DNA of 64,000 nucleotides from Ferrovibrio sp. (GTDB lineage Bacteria > Pseudomonadota > Alphaproteobacteria > Ferrovibrionales > Ferrovibrionaceae): NCBI RefSeq assembly GCF_029255545.1, contig NZ_JANLJJ010000094.1, positions 53,870-117,869 of the forward strand, written 5' to 3'. Shown here one piece after another: positions 8,609 to 18,229 of the stretch. Numbering within the stretch: the first letter of the stretch is position 1; the number at the start of each line of letters is the position of its first letter. Both the position numbers and the translations under genes were made by a program. The notes beneath the pieces were generated by a model. That model saw only the letters and a program-made list of their open reading frames with translations, was not told the origin of the DNA and did not search any database.

Positions 8609-9199
8609 TCACGCAAATTGCCTGAATATTGTGGCGAAGGCGATTTTCTTAAAGCGTTCGAGCGGTGCTGCACTCCGCTCCACTTTCATGCGGAGAATTG
8701 CGCCTTCCCAAGATGCAAGCATGAAATCGGCGAGTTCTTCCGGTGCAAATGCCGTGTCAATTTCGCCAATCAACTGCGCCTCCCGAATGCAGTCCGCGAA
8801 ACGGCCCCGCCATTCAAGGAAGATCTCCGACAGTCGAACGCGCAGCATCTCGCTGACCGGGGCTGCCTCAAGGCTAAAATCGCCAATCAAGCATCCGCGC
8901 TCGAAGCTGTCGGCTTTGAGCCGCGCAGTAATAATGTCAAGGTAACGCTGCAAACGCTGGCGCGGCGTCAGGCTCTCGTCGTCAAGCGCCAAGGAAACAA
9001 GGTCTCGCACATGCTCGAAATATCGATCCAGAACGTCACGGCTGAACACTTCCTTTGACCGGAAATGATTCGTGAACGAGCCCTGGGATACGTCCGCTTC
9101 CGCTACCACGTCGCGGACGCTGGAGCCGGAGTATCCCTTTCGTAGCATGACGCGAAGTCCTGCCTCTAAAATTTCTTCTCGAAGTGACTTGCGTCCCAT
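8609..9199 (-). CDS. TetR/AcrR-family regulator
   Basis: 196 residues. N-terminal helix-turn-helix (LREEILEAGLRVMLRKGYSGSSVRDVVAEADVSQGSFTNHFRSKEVF) typical of the family, then a helical ligand domain with the CLIGDFSLEAA motif common in the YxaF/AcuR-type branch. It heads the unit with the broken nitroreductase and the EamA exporter, so it probably represses them and is released by an exported compound. Confidence 0.9.
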   Translation of the reverse strand: MGRKSLREEILEAGLRVMLRKGYSGSSVRDVVAEADVSQGSFTNHFRSKEVFSRDVLDRYFEHVRDLVSLALDDESLTPRQRLQRYLDIITARLKADSFERGCLIGDFSLEAAPVSEMLRVRLSEIFLEWRGRFADCIREAQLIGEIDTAFAPEELADFMLASWEGAILRMKVERSAAPLERFKKIAFATIFRQFA

Positions 9200-9321
9200 A
9201 GCAGCAAAATGCGGGCGTCCGTATTAATTGTCAATCATGTTGAATTCGACCGGCTTAAACCCGATGCCTCATCCAAGGATTAATTCAAGTCCTGTCATCA
9301 TGTTGAGCCGATCTGGGCCGG

Positions 9322-9836
9322 TTAGGCTGCGGAGTTGGGCGCAAACCCCGCCGACGGCTCAAGCGCCCGACCCCGTCGCATAGCGACGGCGCTGAGTTTA
9401 GCATAAGTCTCCGGCGGCAGGTCGCGGAGTGCGGAGTGCGGCCTTACGATGTTGTAGTCGCACTGCCATGCCCTAGCAGGTCCCTAGCCCGGGCCAGGGA
9501 CCTAAACAAAGTATCGTTGAGCAGCTCGCCACCCAGGCAGCCACTGAAGCTCAAGACAAAGCCATTCCGCATAGGCTTGCCCGGAGCGATGTAATGTCAT
9601 TCGACGCCGCGCTCCTGCTGCCTGCGGGGGATGGCGTTGGAGGTCAGTTCGCTACCGTTGTGGCTGACCACCAGCAGCGGAAGCCCCAGCGGCTGGAGAT
9701 CCGATCCAGTTCGCGGACGGCCCGTGGGCCGAACAGCGAGGTATCGGCCTCCAAGCCTAGGTATTCTCGGCTGAAACAGCAGGATGCGGAAACAGCAACC
9801 ATCGATCAACACATTTGGTTCCCTATGGTGCATCAA
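9322..9836 (-). pseudogene. IS3-family orfB (integrase core) remnant
   Basis: Pieces of an IS3 transposase in shifting frames on the minus strand: VVSHNGSELTSNAI (the catalytic D-N-G-S-E-L-T segment with D changed to H), then [32 protein letters not shown], and the ending [21 protein letters not shown] to the stop at 9322. At least two frameshifts and the lost aspartate mean it is dead. Confidence 0.8.
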
Positions 9837-9989
9837 TACTGAAGATTGTGCATCTTCACGCTAGAGTACTTCGTACCAAATAGAGGTTGTGCCCAGATTG
9901 AGCGCGTGAAGGTTTTTCAAACGTTTCCGATTTTTTGTGCGCGATAAGATTGGCGTAAGGACATTGATGTTCTTATTGAAAGAACATCA

Positions 9990-11756
9990 GTGCCGATAGC
10001 AATATTTTCGGACCACTGCGCGAGGCTACCTTTGAATTATCTGACTCCGGGTGCAGCGACCATCGTTACGGCAGCGCCAGCCATCGTCGCCATCGCATGC
10101 CTGTTCGCCTACTTGAAGGTGAGGGGCGGAAGGCATCTTCTGTATTGGAGTGCCAGCCACATCGCGATCATCGTTCCGTTTGCGCTCGCAAGTTTCGGAA
10201 ACATGCCCTCCGATCTTAAGGTCCTCCCGATATTTTGTGCTTACACGATTGGAGTGCAGGCTTTTGCGGTAGCCATGGTGTTCGGTGTCCGATCGCTTGT
10301 CGGACTCCGAGATGATCTTGCCTTCGCAATCCTTGGAACCGCGGCGATCAGTGTTTCTGTCATTCTGATCGAATGGATGATCGCGCGACCAAGCCAGATA
10401 TCGCCGTATCTTCAGAGCATCCTTGTGGCATATGCAGCCGCACTGTTATTCATCAAGCGGCAGTCGGCCCTGTATGTTGTTATAGGTATTTTGCTGGTCA
10501 TCCGTATATGTCTGACCCTGCTGTATTATCTTCTGCCGGGCACGCCGGATAACTACACGACCCTGCTTTTTGCATTCACATCCGCGAACCTTCTCACGGG
10601 CATGGGTTTTGTGCTCATGGAATTTGATAACGCCAGGCATCGGGAGCGCACCGCGAGGTATGAGGAGCGAAGCACGAAGGCCTTCTTGGAAGCCATTCTG
10701 GATATAATACCGGCAATTATCAGTCATAAAGACCGCGATCTCCGCTACCGGGTGGTTAACCGGGAGATGCGGAATCTCCTCGCACCGTATTACGGCAATC
10801 CCATCGGGCAGACTTGGGAAGAACTCACGGCCGGCGGGCGAAGGCCATTTGTCGAGGATATTGATCGACAAGTCATCGAAAGCGGGAATACCGTTGCGAC
10901 CGAGCAGCATTGGGTTCTGCCTGATGGAAAGGCCATGATGATCCTCGCAAGAAAGATACCCTTGAGGAACGAACGCGGCGGAATCGAGGGGGTGGTATCC
11001 TGTGGAATCGATATCACTGAATTGAAGGAAACTGAGGCTGAGCTTTCGCGGCAATATGTTGCCGCGGAATCGGCAAACAAGGCAAAAAGCGTTTTTCTGG
11101 CCAACATGAGCCATGAACTCAGAACACCATTGAATGCGATTATTGGCTTTGCCGAGATGATGAGCGGCGGTTACATCGGGCCAATGAATGACAGGCAGCA
11201 AGAATACGCAAAGCACATTTATGAGTCAGGAACGCATCTTCTGAAAATCGTGAATGATATCCTCGATCTTTCGAGAGTTGAAAGCGGTCGCTTCGAATTT
11301 GAGATCACCAGCGTTTCGCTGGACGAAATCGGCCATATGGCGATTGAAATGGTTGCGCCGCAGGCGAAACCTAATGGTGTATCTCTGGTACTCGCCGAGT
11401 CCGGCCTTCAGGTTCAAGCAGACAGGCAGGCCCTGACCCAGGTTCTGATAAACCTCTTGATCAATGCGGTGAAGTTCAACAGGAAAGACGGCTACGTCTG
11501 GCTCTCGGCCGAGCGGATTGATGACCGCGTAAAAATCACGGTCGAGGATACGGGCATCGGAATGGCGACTAAGAGGGCATTTTCCGATACATCGATGCCG
11601 TCCCAGGATGAGGCATACCGAAAGCAGGCCAATGCGGGGGCGGGGCTTGGCCTTCCAATCAGCCGGGTTCTGGTTGAACGACAGAATGGGCGCATGCGGA
11701 TCAGGAATAGGGTGGAGGGTGGCACAATTGTTGAGATATTCCTGCCCTCGTCATAG
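9990..11756 (+). CDS. membrane-bound hybrid-type PAS sensor histidine kinase (orphan)
   Basis: 588 residues from GTG at 9990; a TTG at 10032 with GAGG upstream is an alternative start. Order: six or seven membrane helices (residues about 20-225), a PAS domain (about 235-350; ends VSCGIDITELKETEAE), a HisKA domain with the phospho-acceptor in FLANMSHELRTPLNAIIGF, and an HATPase with N-box LINLLINAVKFN, G1 VEDTGIGM and G2 GAGLGLPISRVLVE. There is no receiver domain and no response-regulator gene nearby, so its partner is elsewhere. The signal is unknown. Confidence 0.92.
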   Translation: MPIAIFSDHCARLPLNYLTPGAATIVTAAPAIVAIACLFAYLKVRGGRHLLYWSASHIAIIVPFALASFGNMPSDLKVLPIFCAYTIGVQAFAVAMVFGVRSLVGLRDDLAFAILGTAAISVSVILIEWMIARPSQISPYLQSILVAYAAALLFIKRQSALYVVIGILLVIRICLTLLYYLLPGTPDNYTTLLFAFTSANLLTGMGFVLMEFDNARHRERTARYEERSTKAFLEAILDIIPAIISHKDRDLRYRVVNREMRNLLAPYYGNPIGQTWEELTAGGRRPFVEDIDRQVIESGNTVATEQHWVLPDGKAMMILARKIPLRNERGGIEGVVSCGIDITELKETEAELSRQYVAAESANKAKSVFLANMSHELRTPLNAIIGFAEMMSGGYIGPMNDRQQEYAKHIYESGTHLLKIVNDILDLSRVESGRFEFEITSVSLDEIGHMAIEMVAPQAKPNGVSLVLAESGLQVQADRQALTQVLINLLINAVKFNRKDGYVWLSAERIDDRVKITVEDTGIGMATKRAFSDTSMPSQDEAYRKQANAGAGLGLPISRVLVERQNGRMRIRNRVEGGTIVEIFLPSS

Positions 11757-12931
11757 CCGCTTCTTCCAGACGCCAACCGGCGATATCAGTGGTCCGCAGG
11801 GCGGCCCTGGTCGCTACCATCTATCGGATCACCTCCTGAGCTGCAGGTAGCGCCATCAGTGCGCTTGCGATCCGGTGCAGATGACGCGAAAGGCTGGATG
11901 CCCCGGCATAAAATCCGTGCATTCACACTTCGTTTAACCTTTTATGGCGTCAGCACCAGCAATACCATCAGCCCGTCCGTTCTCATCTCCAGACCATGCG
12001 CATCAATCTCAAAGCCCAGAGCTAAGGTCTGACGATCCACATGATCATCGACAAAATCGAAGACTACGCAGCCATGTTAACTAACTTAAGTCACACGGCC
12101 GACGAAGCCAGCTTCGATGTCAATCGAGTCTCAGTTGATGAATTGCGAGTATCGATCAGGGAGGTCAGCATCCCGAACAGCCCAGAAGTGGTTCCCACCA
12201 GGCCATTGCTTCTCATCCGTCCGATCCGTCTGTCTTCGGTGAGAAACCGGCCCTGAACGGCAAAGGTCTCTGGCGAAGTTCATCACCCGCCAATCTGACC
12301 CAGGCAGCATTGGCTGAATAAATTTAGCCATGCCCTGCCCTACTTCTCGATTCCAATACGACGCAAGCCAGCCGAGCTTTTCATAGACATCTGGCTGACC
12401 AACAGTACTGTCGCTTTGAGCCTGGATTGCTTCCCTAATCACTGTGCCGCGTTGATACAACAAATGATTCTCTATCATCCCGCCCTGACGGCTGAAGATA
12501 CCTAACTCACAAAATATGTTTAAGAACCAAACCCCATCGCGATCGCATAGGAGTCGGCTACTTTTATAAGTATACCAGACTTCATGCTGCGTACTAATTT
12601 TCCGCCGATAGCGCCGCCGCCCTAGAACGATGCGGGGCGCCTTCGCGATTGTTGACTCAAGCCTATAGTCACGAAATATATTACCAAAAACTCTCAGTAG
12701 ATTTTCCCTGCTTGCACCTCAGAGCCGTTTTCTAGGCCATCACCGCACACTTGAGCGACTTAGCAATCGATGCATTGAGATGGCCCGCCACGCTCAAACC
12801 AGATGCAACTTGATATTTGTGCAACGCCTCTTGCGTCTACGCCCGATGACGCCGTCTGCGGACCTTGGGTCACGCAACTGACCCGCGACATCATTAGCCA
12901 CAGCTGTTATGCGAGATCACCCTTAGAGCAC
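11757..12931. other. long intergenic region with degraded sequence
   Basis: About 1.2 kb without a convincing gene. A 115-codon minus-strand frame (12131-12478) and shorter protein-like runs near 11940-12060 and 12740-12830 have no good start or ribosome site and look like decayed coding DNA. One copy of the CAGTAGAT motif lies at 12695-12702. Confidence 0.4.
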
Positions 12932-12959
12932 TTGACATTAGTAACATATAAGTTACTAT
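12932..12959 (+). promoter_or_regulatory. promoter with embedded palindrome for the toxin-antitoxin pair
   Basis: A consensus -35 TTGACA (12932-12937) and a -10-like TACTAT (12954-12959) spaced 16 bp. TAGTAAC (12939-12945) and its reverse complement GTTACTA (12952-12958) span the spacer and -10, a natural site for autorepression by the antitoxin. Transcription would start at or next to the toxin ATG at 12967, so the message may be leaderless. Confidence 0.6.
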
Positions 12960-12966
12960 CATCAAC

Positions 12967-13302
12967 ATGAAAGCGTCGAAGCCGACAAAGATTCTCGAAT
13001 ATCTCGATTCGGCAAGTCGCTCTCCCTTCAGCCGCTGGTTCGACCGATTGCCGGCGGCCGCGGCTATTAAAATCCGCGCCGCGCTTGTGCGCCTCGAAGT
13101 AGGTAACCGGTCAGAGGTCAAGTCCGTCGGCAGCGGCGTACTTGAACGTCGTATCGATTATGGCCCTGGCTATCGGATTTACTTCGGTGAAGACGAGAAC
13201 GGCACGCTGATTATCCTACTTGGCGGCGGAGACAAGCGAAGGCAGAGTGACGATATCAACGTCGCCAAAGCCAATTGGCAAGACTACAAGCGCAGAAAAT
13301 AA
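12967..13302 (+). CDS. RelE/HigB-type toxin
   Basis: 111 residues. Matches HigB-type killer proteins: FSRWFDRLPAAAAIKIRAALVRLEVGN, then SVGSGVLERRIDYGPGYRIYFGEDENG, and LLGGGDKRRQSDDINVAKANW. The R-I-Y-F strand and GGGDK-Q-D-I-A pattern are diagnostic. Such toxins cleave ribosome-bound mRNA. It comes before the antitoxin gene, the HigBA order. The ATG lies about seven bases after the -10 with no ribosome site. Confidence 0.9.
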   Translation: MKASKPTKILEYLDSASRSPFSRWFDRLPAAAAIKIRAALVRLEVGNRSEVKSVGSGVLERRIDYGPGYRIYFGEDENGTLIILLGGGDKRRQSDDINVAKANWQDYKRRK

Positions 13303-13325
13303 AAGCTATCGCGTGGAGGCCGACT

Positions 13326-13673
13326 ATGGCTTTGACTAAGGACTTTCAAGAGACTGTTGCGGCTCGGGCGAAGAAAGATCCCGAATTCCGCCTTGGCCTT
13401 CTACAAGAGGCGATTTCTGCACTGCAGGATAATGAACTCGATGTCGCGAAACAGCTTCTTGCAGATTATGTGAATGCAACTGCGGGATATAAGAAGCTTT
13501 CTGTGCTTACAAAGACGCCAGAAAAAAGCTTAATGAGAATGCTAGGCCCAAAAGGCAATCCAACCATCGAGAACTTCTTTTGCCTTTTGTCCCCACTCCT
13601 CTCGAATGAAAATGCCAGGCTCGTCGTGCATTCACAGCCATCACGCAGCCGCCCGAAACGGCCCAATCGATAA
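13326..13673 (+). CDS. antitoxin of the HigBA-like pair
   Basis: 115 residues from the ATG at 13326, preceded by GGAGG. The ATG lies 23 bp after the toxin stop. Starts MALTKDFQETVAARAKKDPEFR, followed by EAISALQDNELDVAKQLLADYVNA and the DNA-binding region KTPEKSLMRMLGPKGNPTIENFF. This is the helix-turn-helix pattern of antitoxins paired with this toxin class. It should neutralise the toxin and repress the pair through the palindrome at 12939-12958. Confidence 0.88.
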   Translation: MALTKDFQETVAARAKKDPEFRLGLLQEAISALQDNELDVAKQLLADYVNATAGYKKLSVLTKTPEKSLMRMLGPKGNPTIENFFCLLSPLLSNENARLVVHSQPSRSRPKRPNR

Positions 13674-14027
13674 CAGCGCCTTAAACCCTCAAATGACCTC
13701 TATGGCGGGTCATCTAGATATTAATTTTCAGCGCGAAAGCCGCATGACGACGGATCAATCGACCAAACCAACACAATGCCAGATAAACTTGCGAGCCTGT
13801 CTTCTGGCCGGCGCCAATTCTGCTCAAACCACACCTATCGACCATAACTATTTCGATAGCCTACGCGATCGTATTCGAGACAGTCACATCGTCAAAATGC
13901 CGTCTCAGTAGATTCTCACTCAGTAGAAAACTCACATTTGATCCTGGTAGATAGATTTCCCAGCGTTGCCCCTAACCCCCGTAGCCTTTGGCATCTCACT
14001 TCGCCCGTCATTGGCGTTGGAAACTGC
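13674..14027. other. intergenic with paired CAGTAGA motifs
   Basis: No convincing gene. A 55-codon frame from 13744 lacks a ribosome site. Two CAGTAGA copies (13906 and 13921) are exactly 15 bp apart, the same spacing as at 18154/18169. Confidence 0.4.
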
Positions 14028-14861
14028 TTACTGCCCTATTTCTGGAAAGAGTGACGGCGCGCCATAACCACGCAATACCCCGCCACTTGCCCGAATCCAC
14101 TTACCCCAAAAATCTTCAATCGCCTTCATCTCGACCGAGGATTTGTACTTCCCATCGTCCGTATATCCAGCGCCGTGGATGTACACTTCAACGCCATTTA
14201 ACTGACCAATCATGTTGGCTAAACGCGCTTTATCGATCTCCTTGTCCGGCTCGATCCTCCGCACTTTGTTATTCGCGTAAAAGCTCGTTGTGGCTGAGTT
14301 CTCCAGCATATCAGAGAGTATAAAGAGGTATTGGCGCTCCGCTTTCTTGGTGGAAAGGAACTCGCGTGAGAGCATAGTTAGCGTGCCTAGGATCTCCGTG
14401 TTTGGCAGATTGGTCGACGACTCGTCGAAGATCTTTTTCAGATGGCCGGCAACAAGATTCCGCGTGGCAGATTCCTGCTCTTGCAGACATTTTGCCATTT
14501 TCGCCAATGCAACTTTTCCTGTCGTAAATTTCTTATTTTCAGGAATGTCCTGATCTAAAATCGCTTCTAGAACGACCTCACTATACCGCTCTTTCACAAA
14601 GGCTGAGAAGCTCACGAGAACTACGCGATCGCCAGGCTTTATGAATTTCTGAATCTTTTTATTGGCTGTTTCCTGCAGTCCCGCGTCGAACTTTGCCGTC
14701 TGATCAACGACGACGACAAGTTCACGCTTCGCCTTCGACGCAGCCTGTCCTGCTTCGACGATGGTGTAGCAGCTAGGAACCTCTACTGTTGCCGCATAGG
14801 CAGCTGACAAAGATAAAATACAGATAACTGCTACTCGAAAGATAAGCGCTATAGCACACAT
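14028..14861 (-). CDS. secreted von Willebrand factor A-like protein
   Basis: 277 residues from the ATG at 14861, chosen because GAGG precedes it and a signal peptide follows (MCAIALIFRVAVICILSLSAAYA). The mature part resembles a VWA fold: ELVVVVDQTAKFD (first strand and metal-site-like D-x-T), GDRVVLVSFSAF, then QYLFILSDMLENSA and GVEVYIHGAGY as core strands. The canonical DxSxS is not kept, so metal binding is uncertain. Ten bases after the polytopic membrane-protein gene in the same operon. Probably a periplasmic protein-interaction component; function unknown. Confidence 0.7.
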   Translation of the reverse strand: MCAIALIFRVAVICILSLSAAYAATVEVPSCYTIVEAGQAASKAKRELVVVVDQTAKFDAGLQETANKKIQKFIKPGDRVVLVSFSAFVKERYSEVVLEAILDQDIPENKKFTTGKVALAKMAKCLQEQESATRNLVAGHLKKIFDESSTNLPNTEILGTLTMLSREFLSTKKAERQYLFILSDMLENSATTSFYANNKVRRIEPDKEIDKARLANMIGQLNGVEVYIHGAGYTDDGKYKSSVEMKAIEDFWGKWIRASGGVLRGYGAPSLFPEIGQ

Positions 14862-14871
14862 AAAGGCCTCG

Positions 14872-16338
14872 TTATGTTGGTCGTACTGACAACTCACGAC
14901 GCAAACGAGCGCGCATCTCATCTTCTGTCTCTTCGCGTTGTGCATGCTCCTGTAAGAGTTCGGCCCGGATCCGGGCCTCCATTTCTTCCCGCGTCTCAGA
15001 ACGCCTTTCATCCGTCGTATCAACTGGCAAGGTCTTGGCTTGGGCAGCAGGCACCTCTTCCACAGATGATGTATGGCGCCGCGAATCATCCTTCTCTTTC
15101 ATAACTACAAAGCTATTGAAGTTGCGATCCTCGGCTTGACCGGCCATCTTCATGGCATCGCCCTCGATGCCGGTAGCAACTATACGATCGTCCATTCTCG
15201 CCTGCAGCCTAGAAAGATGGCCTTGAGCAACATTCGCGACCACATCCATCTTGGCACGATGGTAGTCGATGTATTCGTCCTCGGTTGTGAAGTTGTGGCT
15301 AATGCGCCATGCCTTCTTGGACTCTTTTCCGGCAAAGCCAGTTTTAAAGCCGAGCAAGACGCCGACGATCTGAATAAACACAAATAGAACGGCGAGAACG
15401 CCAAAAGTGACCAGACCACCTTTGCGCTTTGTCGTCGCAACCTCTTCGGCAGCCTTATGCTCAGCTGCTTTTTGAGGGCTGGAAAAAACGTCGGGAGCTT
15501 TATTGAGAGATGGAAAGCCAAATGACGGGCCGCTCGTTGGGCTCAACGTCGTCTCTTCGATAAGCATCTGTTCGAGCTTTTGTTGCCGAACATAGGCCGC
15601 GCCAGCGGCAACAAGAACGACCATAATAATGGTCAGAATGGTAACAATTGGCGGCCTAACACGCATATCGGCGCGCACATTGAGGCGATTACCGGTTTGC
15701 ACATAATGAGGTTCGTTATCGTCTTCATTGTTATTATCAATGCGGATTGCGCGCGAAGTGATGTTCTTCGCATTCCTATGGGCCGCCCATTGCGAGCGAA
15801 CCGCACTTACCATTCCCCTGACATACAACTCATGCCCTGTGAAATGGGTGAGCATGACAAGCAAAATTGAAATGACTATGGATATGCCGAAGGCGCCAGC
15901 CATCTGTGTCGCCTCAGATGCACCTGGGATAGTCCAGCCAGCTAGGACATACGAAAATCCAAGTGCCTCAATAAAGACGAGAACGCTAATCGCAATCCAG
16001 CCGCCCGTGCTCAGCGGCGATCGGCCGATCTCGTTGACCTTCGAGAGATAGCTGGCTGATTTTCTATAAGCTTGTGGATGCGAGCGGACTTCTCGATAAT
16101 TCTTGTAAAAATCCGTGCATAGCTCGATTTCAGACTGGAACCAGCCCTTATCAGCCCGCCGCGTCTTGCGTGAAAGTCTCGCTGCCTTGCCGATAATCGG
16201 CAAACTATACCAAGCGCTTTTCACAAAAAGGCAGACCTCTTCCCACCAGACTTTGAGGGACAGAATAAACGCCATTGTCAGTAAAATGGCGCCGATGATC
16301 GCCCGATAAGCGCTCAGGAAATCGTAGATTTCATCCAT
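14872..16338 (-). CDS. polytopic membrane protein with charged cytoplasmic tail, unknown
   Basis: 488 residues. Five likely membrane helices: about 13-31, 112-136, 144-165, 232-252 and 306-330. Between the third and fourth is an acidic, asparagine-rich stretch (RIDNNNEDDNEP). The last 60 residues are strongly charged and heptad-like (ETREEMEARIRAELLQEHAQ), a probable coiled coil. No family recognised. Twelve bases from the OmpA-domain lipoprotein gene and ten from the VWA-like gene. The set of membrane core plus peptidoglycan-binding partner recalls motor or channel complexes such as MotAB, TolQR or ZorAB in layout only, not in sequence. Confidence 0.75.
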   Translation of the reverse strand: MDEIYDFLSAYRAIIGAILLTMAFILSLKVWWEEVCLFVKSAWYSLPIIGKAARLSRKTRRADKGWFQSEIELCTDFYKNYREVRSHPQAYRKSASYLSKVNEIGRSPLSTGGWIAISVLVFIEALGFSYVLAGWTIPGASEATQMAGAFGISIVISILLVMLTHFTGHELYVRGMVSAVRSQWAAHRNAKNITSRAIRIDNNNEDDNEPHYVQTGNRLNVRADMRVRPPIVTILTIIMVVLVAAGAAYVRQQKLEQMLIEETTLSPTSGPSFGFPSLNKAPDVFSSPQKAAEHKAAEEVATTKRKGGLVTFGVLAVLFVFIQIVGVLLGFKTGFAGKESKKAWRISHNFTTEDEYIDYHRAKMDVVANVAQGHLSRLQARMDDRIVATGIEGDAMKMAGQAEDRNFNSFVVMKEKDDSRRHTSSVEEVPAAQAKTLPVDTTDERRSETREEMEARIRAELLQEHAQREETEDEMRARLRRELSVRPT

Positions 16339-16349
16339 GGTGTGCCTCG

Positions 16350-17903
16350 TTACTTGTCACTTGGAATTGTTGGAGCAAAATCGGCCACATGCACAATGCC
16401 GCCCTTATCGTAGTAAAGGCGGCCAAACTTGGTCTTGCCGGGTGCGCTTGTATCAAATACTAGGTCCATACATCGGACTGGCCAGGCGTCTTCTGCCATG
16501 AAGACGCGATACAGAATTCCAGACTCTCCCTCAAAGCCGCGCGCATTTGCCGGTGTCTTGATGGTCGGCACCTGGTCACCTGGCTTGTAATCCTTGAAAA
16601 CGATCATTTGCGGTGGCTCTTCAACTCTGGCTCCATCACGCAAAACTTTGACGCCAGAAAGACCGGCCAAATGGCCATTCAAATTCTGTGTCCATGACGT
16701 GCCGTAGAGGCCTGGCATATACGCACTCGTGCGCCGCGAGACCTCTTCGCCCGTGGCAAGCGAGCGCATGATTCCTACTTTTTGGTTCGGGTCTGACAGA
16801 CAGGAGGTTTCTGTATATGCCGTCTCGCTTGATGCGAACGCGCGACTGACAAAACTAAAGGTTGAACTCGATCTGGCTCTATCGCCAACCGCTGAGGCCA
16901 CCGCGACACCCTTGCCATTGACAGGCTGCCCCCCAAAGTCAATGCCAGTGCCTGGCTTCAACGCAACGGCGTATTCGACGTTGGCTTCGGCGGGCTTTTG
17001 GTGCTGTGGCTGCGATGATGGTGCCGACTTAACATTTGCCGCGGTCGGCGATGGCAGAGGCGCCACAGTGACAGTCGTACGTGCGATTTGACTCTTTGCT
17101 GCGCGCTGCATGTAATTGATATTAGCGTCTTGCTTCGCCTCGTAGGCTATGACGCCGCTTTCAGTCTGGAGCTCGACGACTTCGACACGCCGATTCAGCG
17201 CCCGGCCCTCTTCCGTCGTATTGTCGCCAATCGGCCGCGTCTCACCGGCGCCTTTATAGTAGATATTGCTCCGCGGAATGCCCGCATTAGCGAAGACATT
17301 GGCAACGGCCTTGGCGCGTCGCTCTGAAAGCGCCAGGTTCTGCTCAGCACCGCCAGAATTGTCGGTATGGCCGACGATTAGGACTTTGTTATTTGTGCCG
17401 GCATAGGCGCCGGCGATTGTGCGCATATCATTCTCTGTCGCTCGACTCATCTCGGCGCTGCCGACGTCAAACATTGACTTTGAGTGAATGATCGTTGCGA
17501 TGCCCTCATCGATCTTCTTGTCAGATGTCGTCTGATCGGGCTGCGTTCTCCAGTCAATCCCAGCCGACTTGACCTCAATCTCTTTCGCTGCCAAATCGAC
17601 CCCATAAAGGCGCTTTTTCGCCTCTTCGATCTTTTGACAGCGCTGCTTGATGAAATGGCTAGCCGTCGCGCCGATGGCACCGCCAGCCGCCGCACCAATA
17701 ACAGCCCCCTGGCCGCGATTGTTCTTCCCAGCAAGCATGGCACCAGCGAGCGCGCCAAGAATCGTGGCTCCAACAATATAGGCAGGTTCGCCGACACTGC
17801 ATTCTGGCGCCTCTGACACTGCACCATTTCGGCTCGCGCATCCGGCCAGGCTAAGAGCTGTCGCCGCAACGCATGTTGTCGCGATTCTTGAAACCGGCTT
17901 CAT
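16350..17903 (-). CDS. glycine-zipper / OmpA-domain lipoprotein
   Basis: 517 residues from the ATG at 17903 (GAGGGGG upstream). Lipoprotein signal with lipobox LAGC, cysteine 22. Then a glycine-zipper segment (about 30-75; GATILGALAGAMLAGKN, AVIGAAAGGAIGATAS), an OmpA-like peptidoglycan-binding domain (about 140-240; VGHTDNSGG and LSERRAKAV hold the diaminopimelate-contacting D and R), and a long C-terminal region of about 270 residues without a known domain. It should anchor the complex to outer membrane and cell wall. Middle gene of the accessory operon. Confidence 0.88.
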   Translation of the reverse strand: MKPVSRIATTCVAATALSLAGCASRNGAVSEAPECSVGEPAYIVGATILGALAGAMLAGKNNRGQGAVIGAAAGGAIGATASHFIKQRCQKIEEAKKRLYGVDLAAKEIEVKSAGIDWRTQPDQTTSDKKIDEGIATIIHSKSMFDVGSAEMSRATENDMRTIAGAYAGTNNKVLIVGHTDNSGGAEQNLALSERRAKAVANVFANAGIPRSNIYYKGAGETRPIGDNTTEEGRALNRRVEVVELQTESGVIAYEAKQDANINYMQRAAKSQIARTTVTVAPLPSPTAANVKSAPSSQPQHQKPAEANVEYAVALKPGTGIDFGGQPVNGKGVAVASAVGDRARSSSTFSFVSRAFASSETAYTETSCLSDPNQKVGIMRSLATGEEVSRRTSAYMPGLYGTSWTQNLNGHLAGLSGVKVLRDGARVEEPPQMIVFKDYKPGDQVPTIKTPANARGFEGESGILYRVFMAEDAWPVRCMDLVFDTSAPGKTKFGRLYYDKGGIVHVADFAPTIPSDK

Positions 17904-18153
17904 TATTCCCCCTCGTGACGCCATTTTTGAACGCCATCACATGTACCTGCCGAGGGAAACTATACGGCCACGCTGACGTGCGGTGCAATTTCAAGCGCAC
18001 ACCATGGTTCACGGGGTGGCAGATAGATTGCAATCGTATGCAGCCTTGCATGCGGGGCGTCTTTGAATACATATGTATTCGACACTGCTTGCATGCTGAA
18101 GATCGTGCGCCGCCTTGAAACTCTCAGGGAGTGACCTTTCGTCTAAGGCAATT

Positions 18154-18176
18154 CAGTAGAATATTATTCAGTAGAT
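18154..18176 (+). repeat. paired CAGTAGA motif upstream of the lipoprotein gene
   Basis: Two copies (18154 and 18169) 15 bp apart, about 250 bp upstream of the lipoprotein start. The same spacing occurs at 13906/13921, beyond the operon's 3' end. May be operator sites; role unknown. Confidence 0.35.
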
Positions 18177-18229
18177 TTGTCATTTTCGATCCGAACAAGG
18201 AGACAAGCGGGCCTTGATAGATTTTCGCC

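Noticed and set aside
12131-12478. 115-codon minus-strand gene
   Set aside because: Reads partly protein-like, but no usable ribosome site, no family, and surrounded by decayed sequence.
13744-13911. 55-codon gene after the antitoxin
   Set aside because: No ribosome site and composition like the non-coding neighbourhood.
14872-17903. Zorya defence system
   Set aside because: There is an OmpA domain and a membrane protein with a charged tail, but no ZorA/ZorB-type MotA/MotB signatures and no ZorC/D/E genes.
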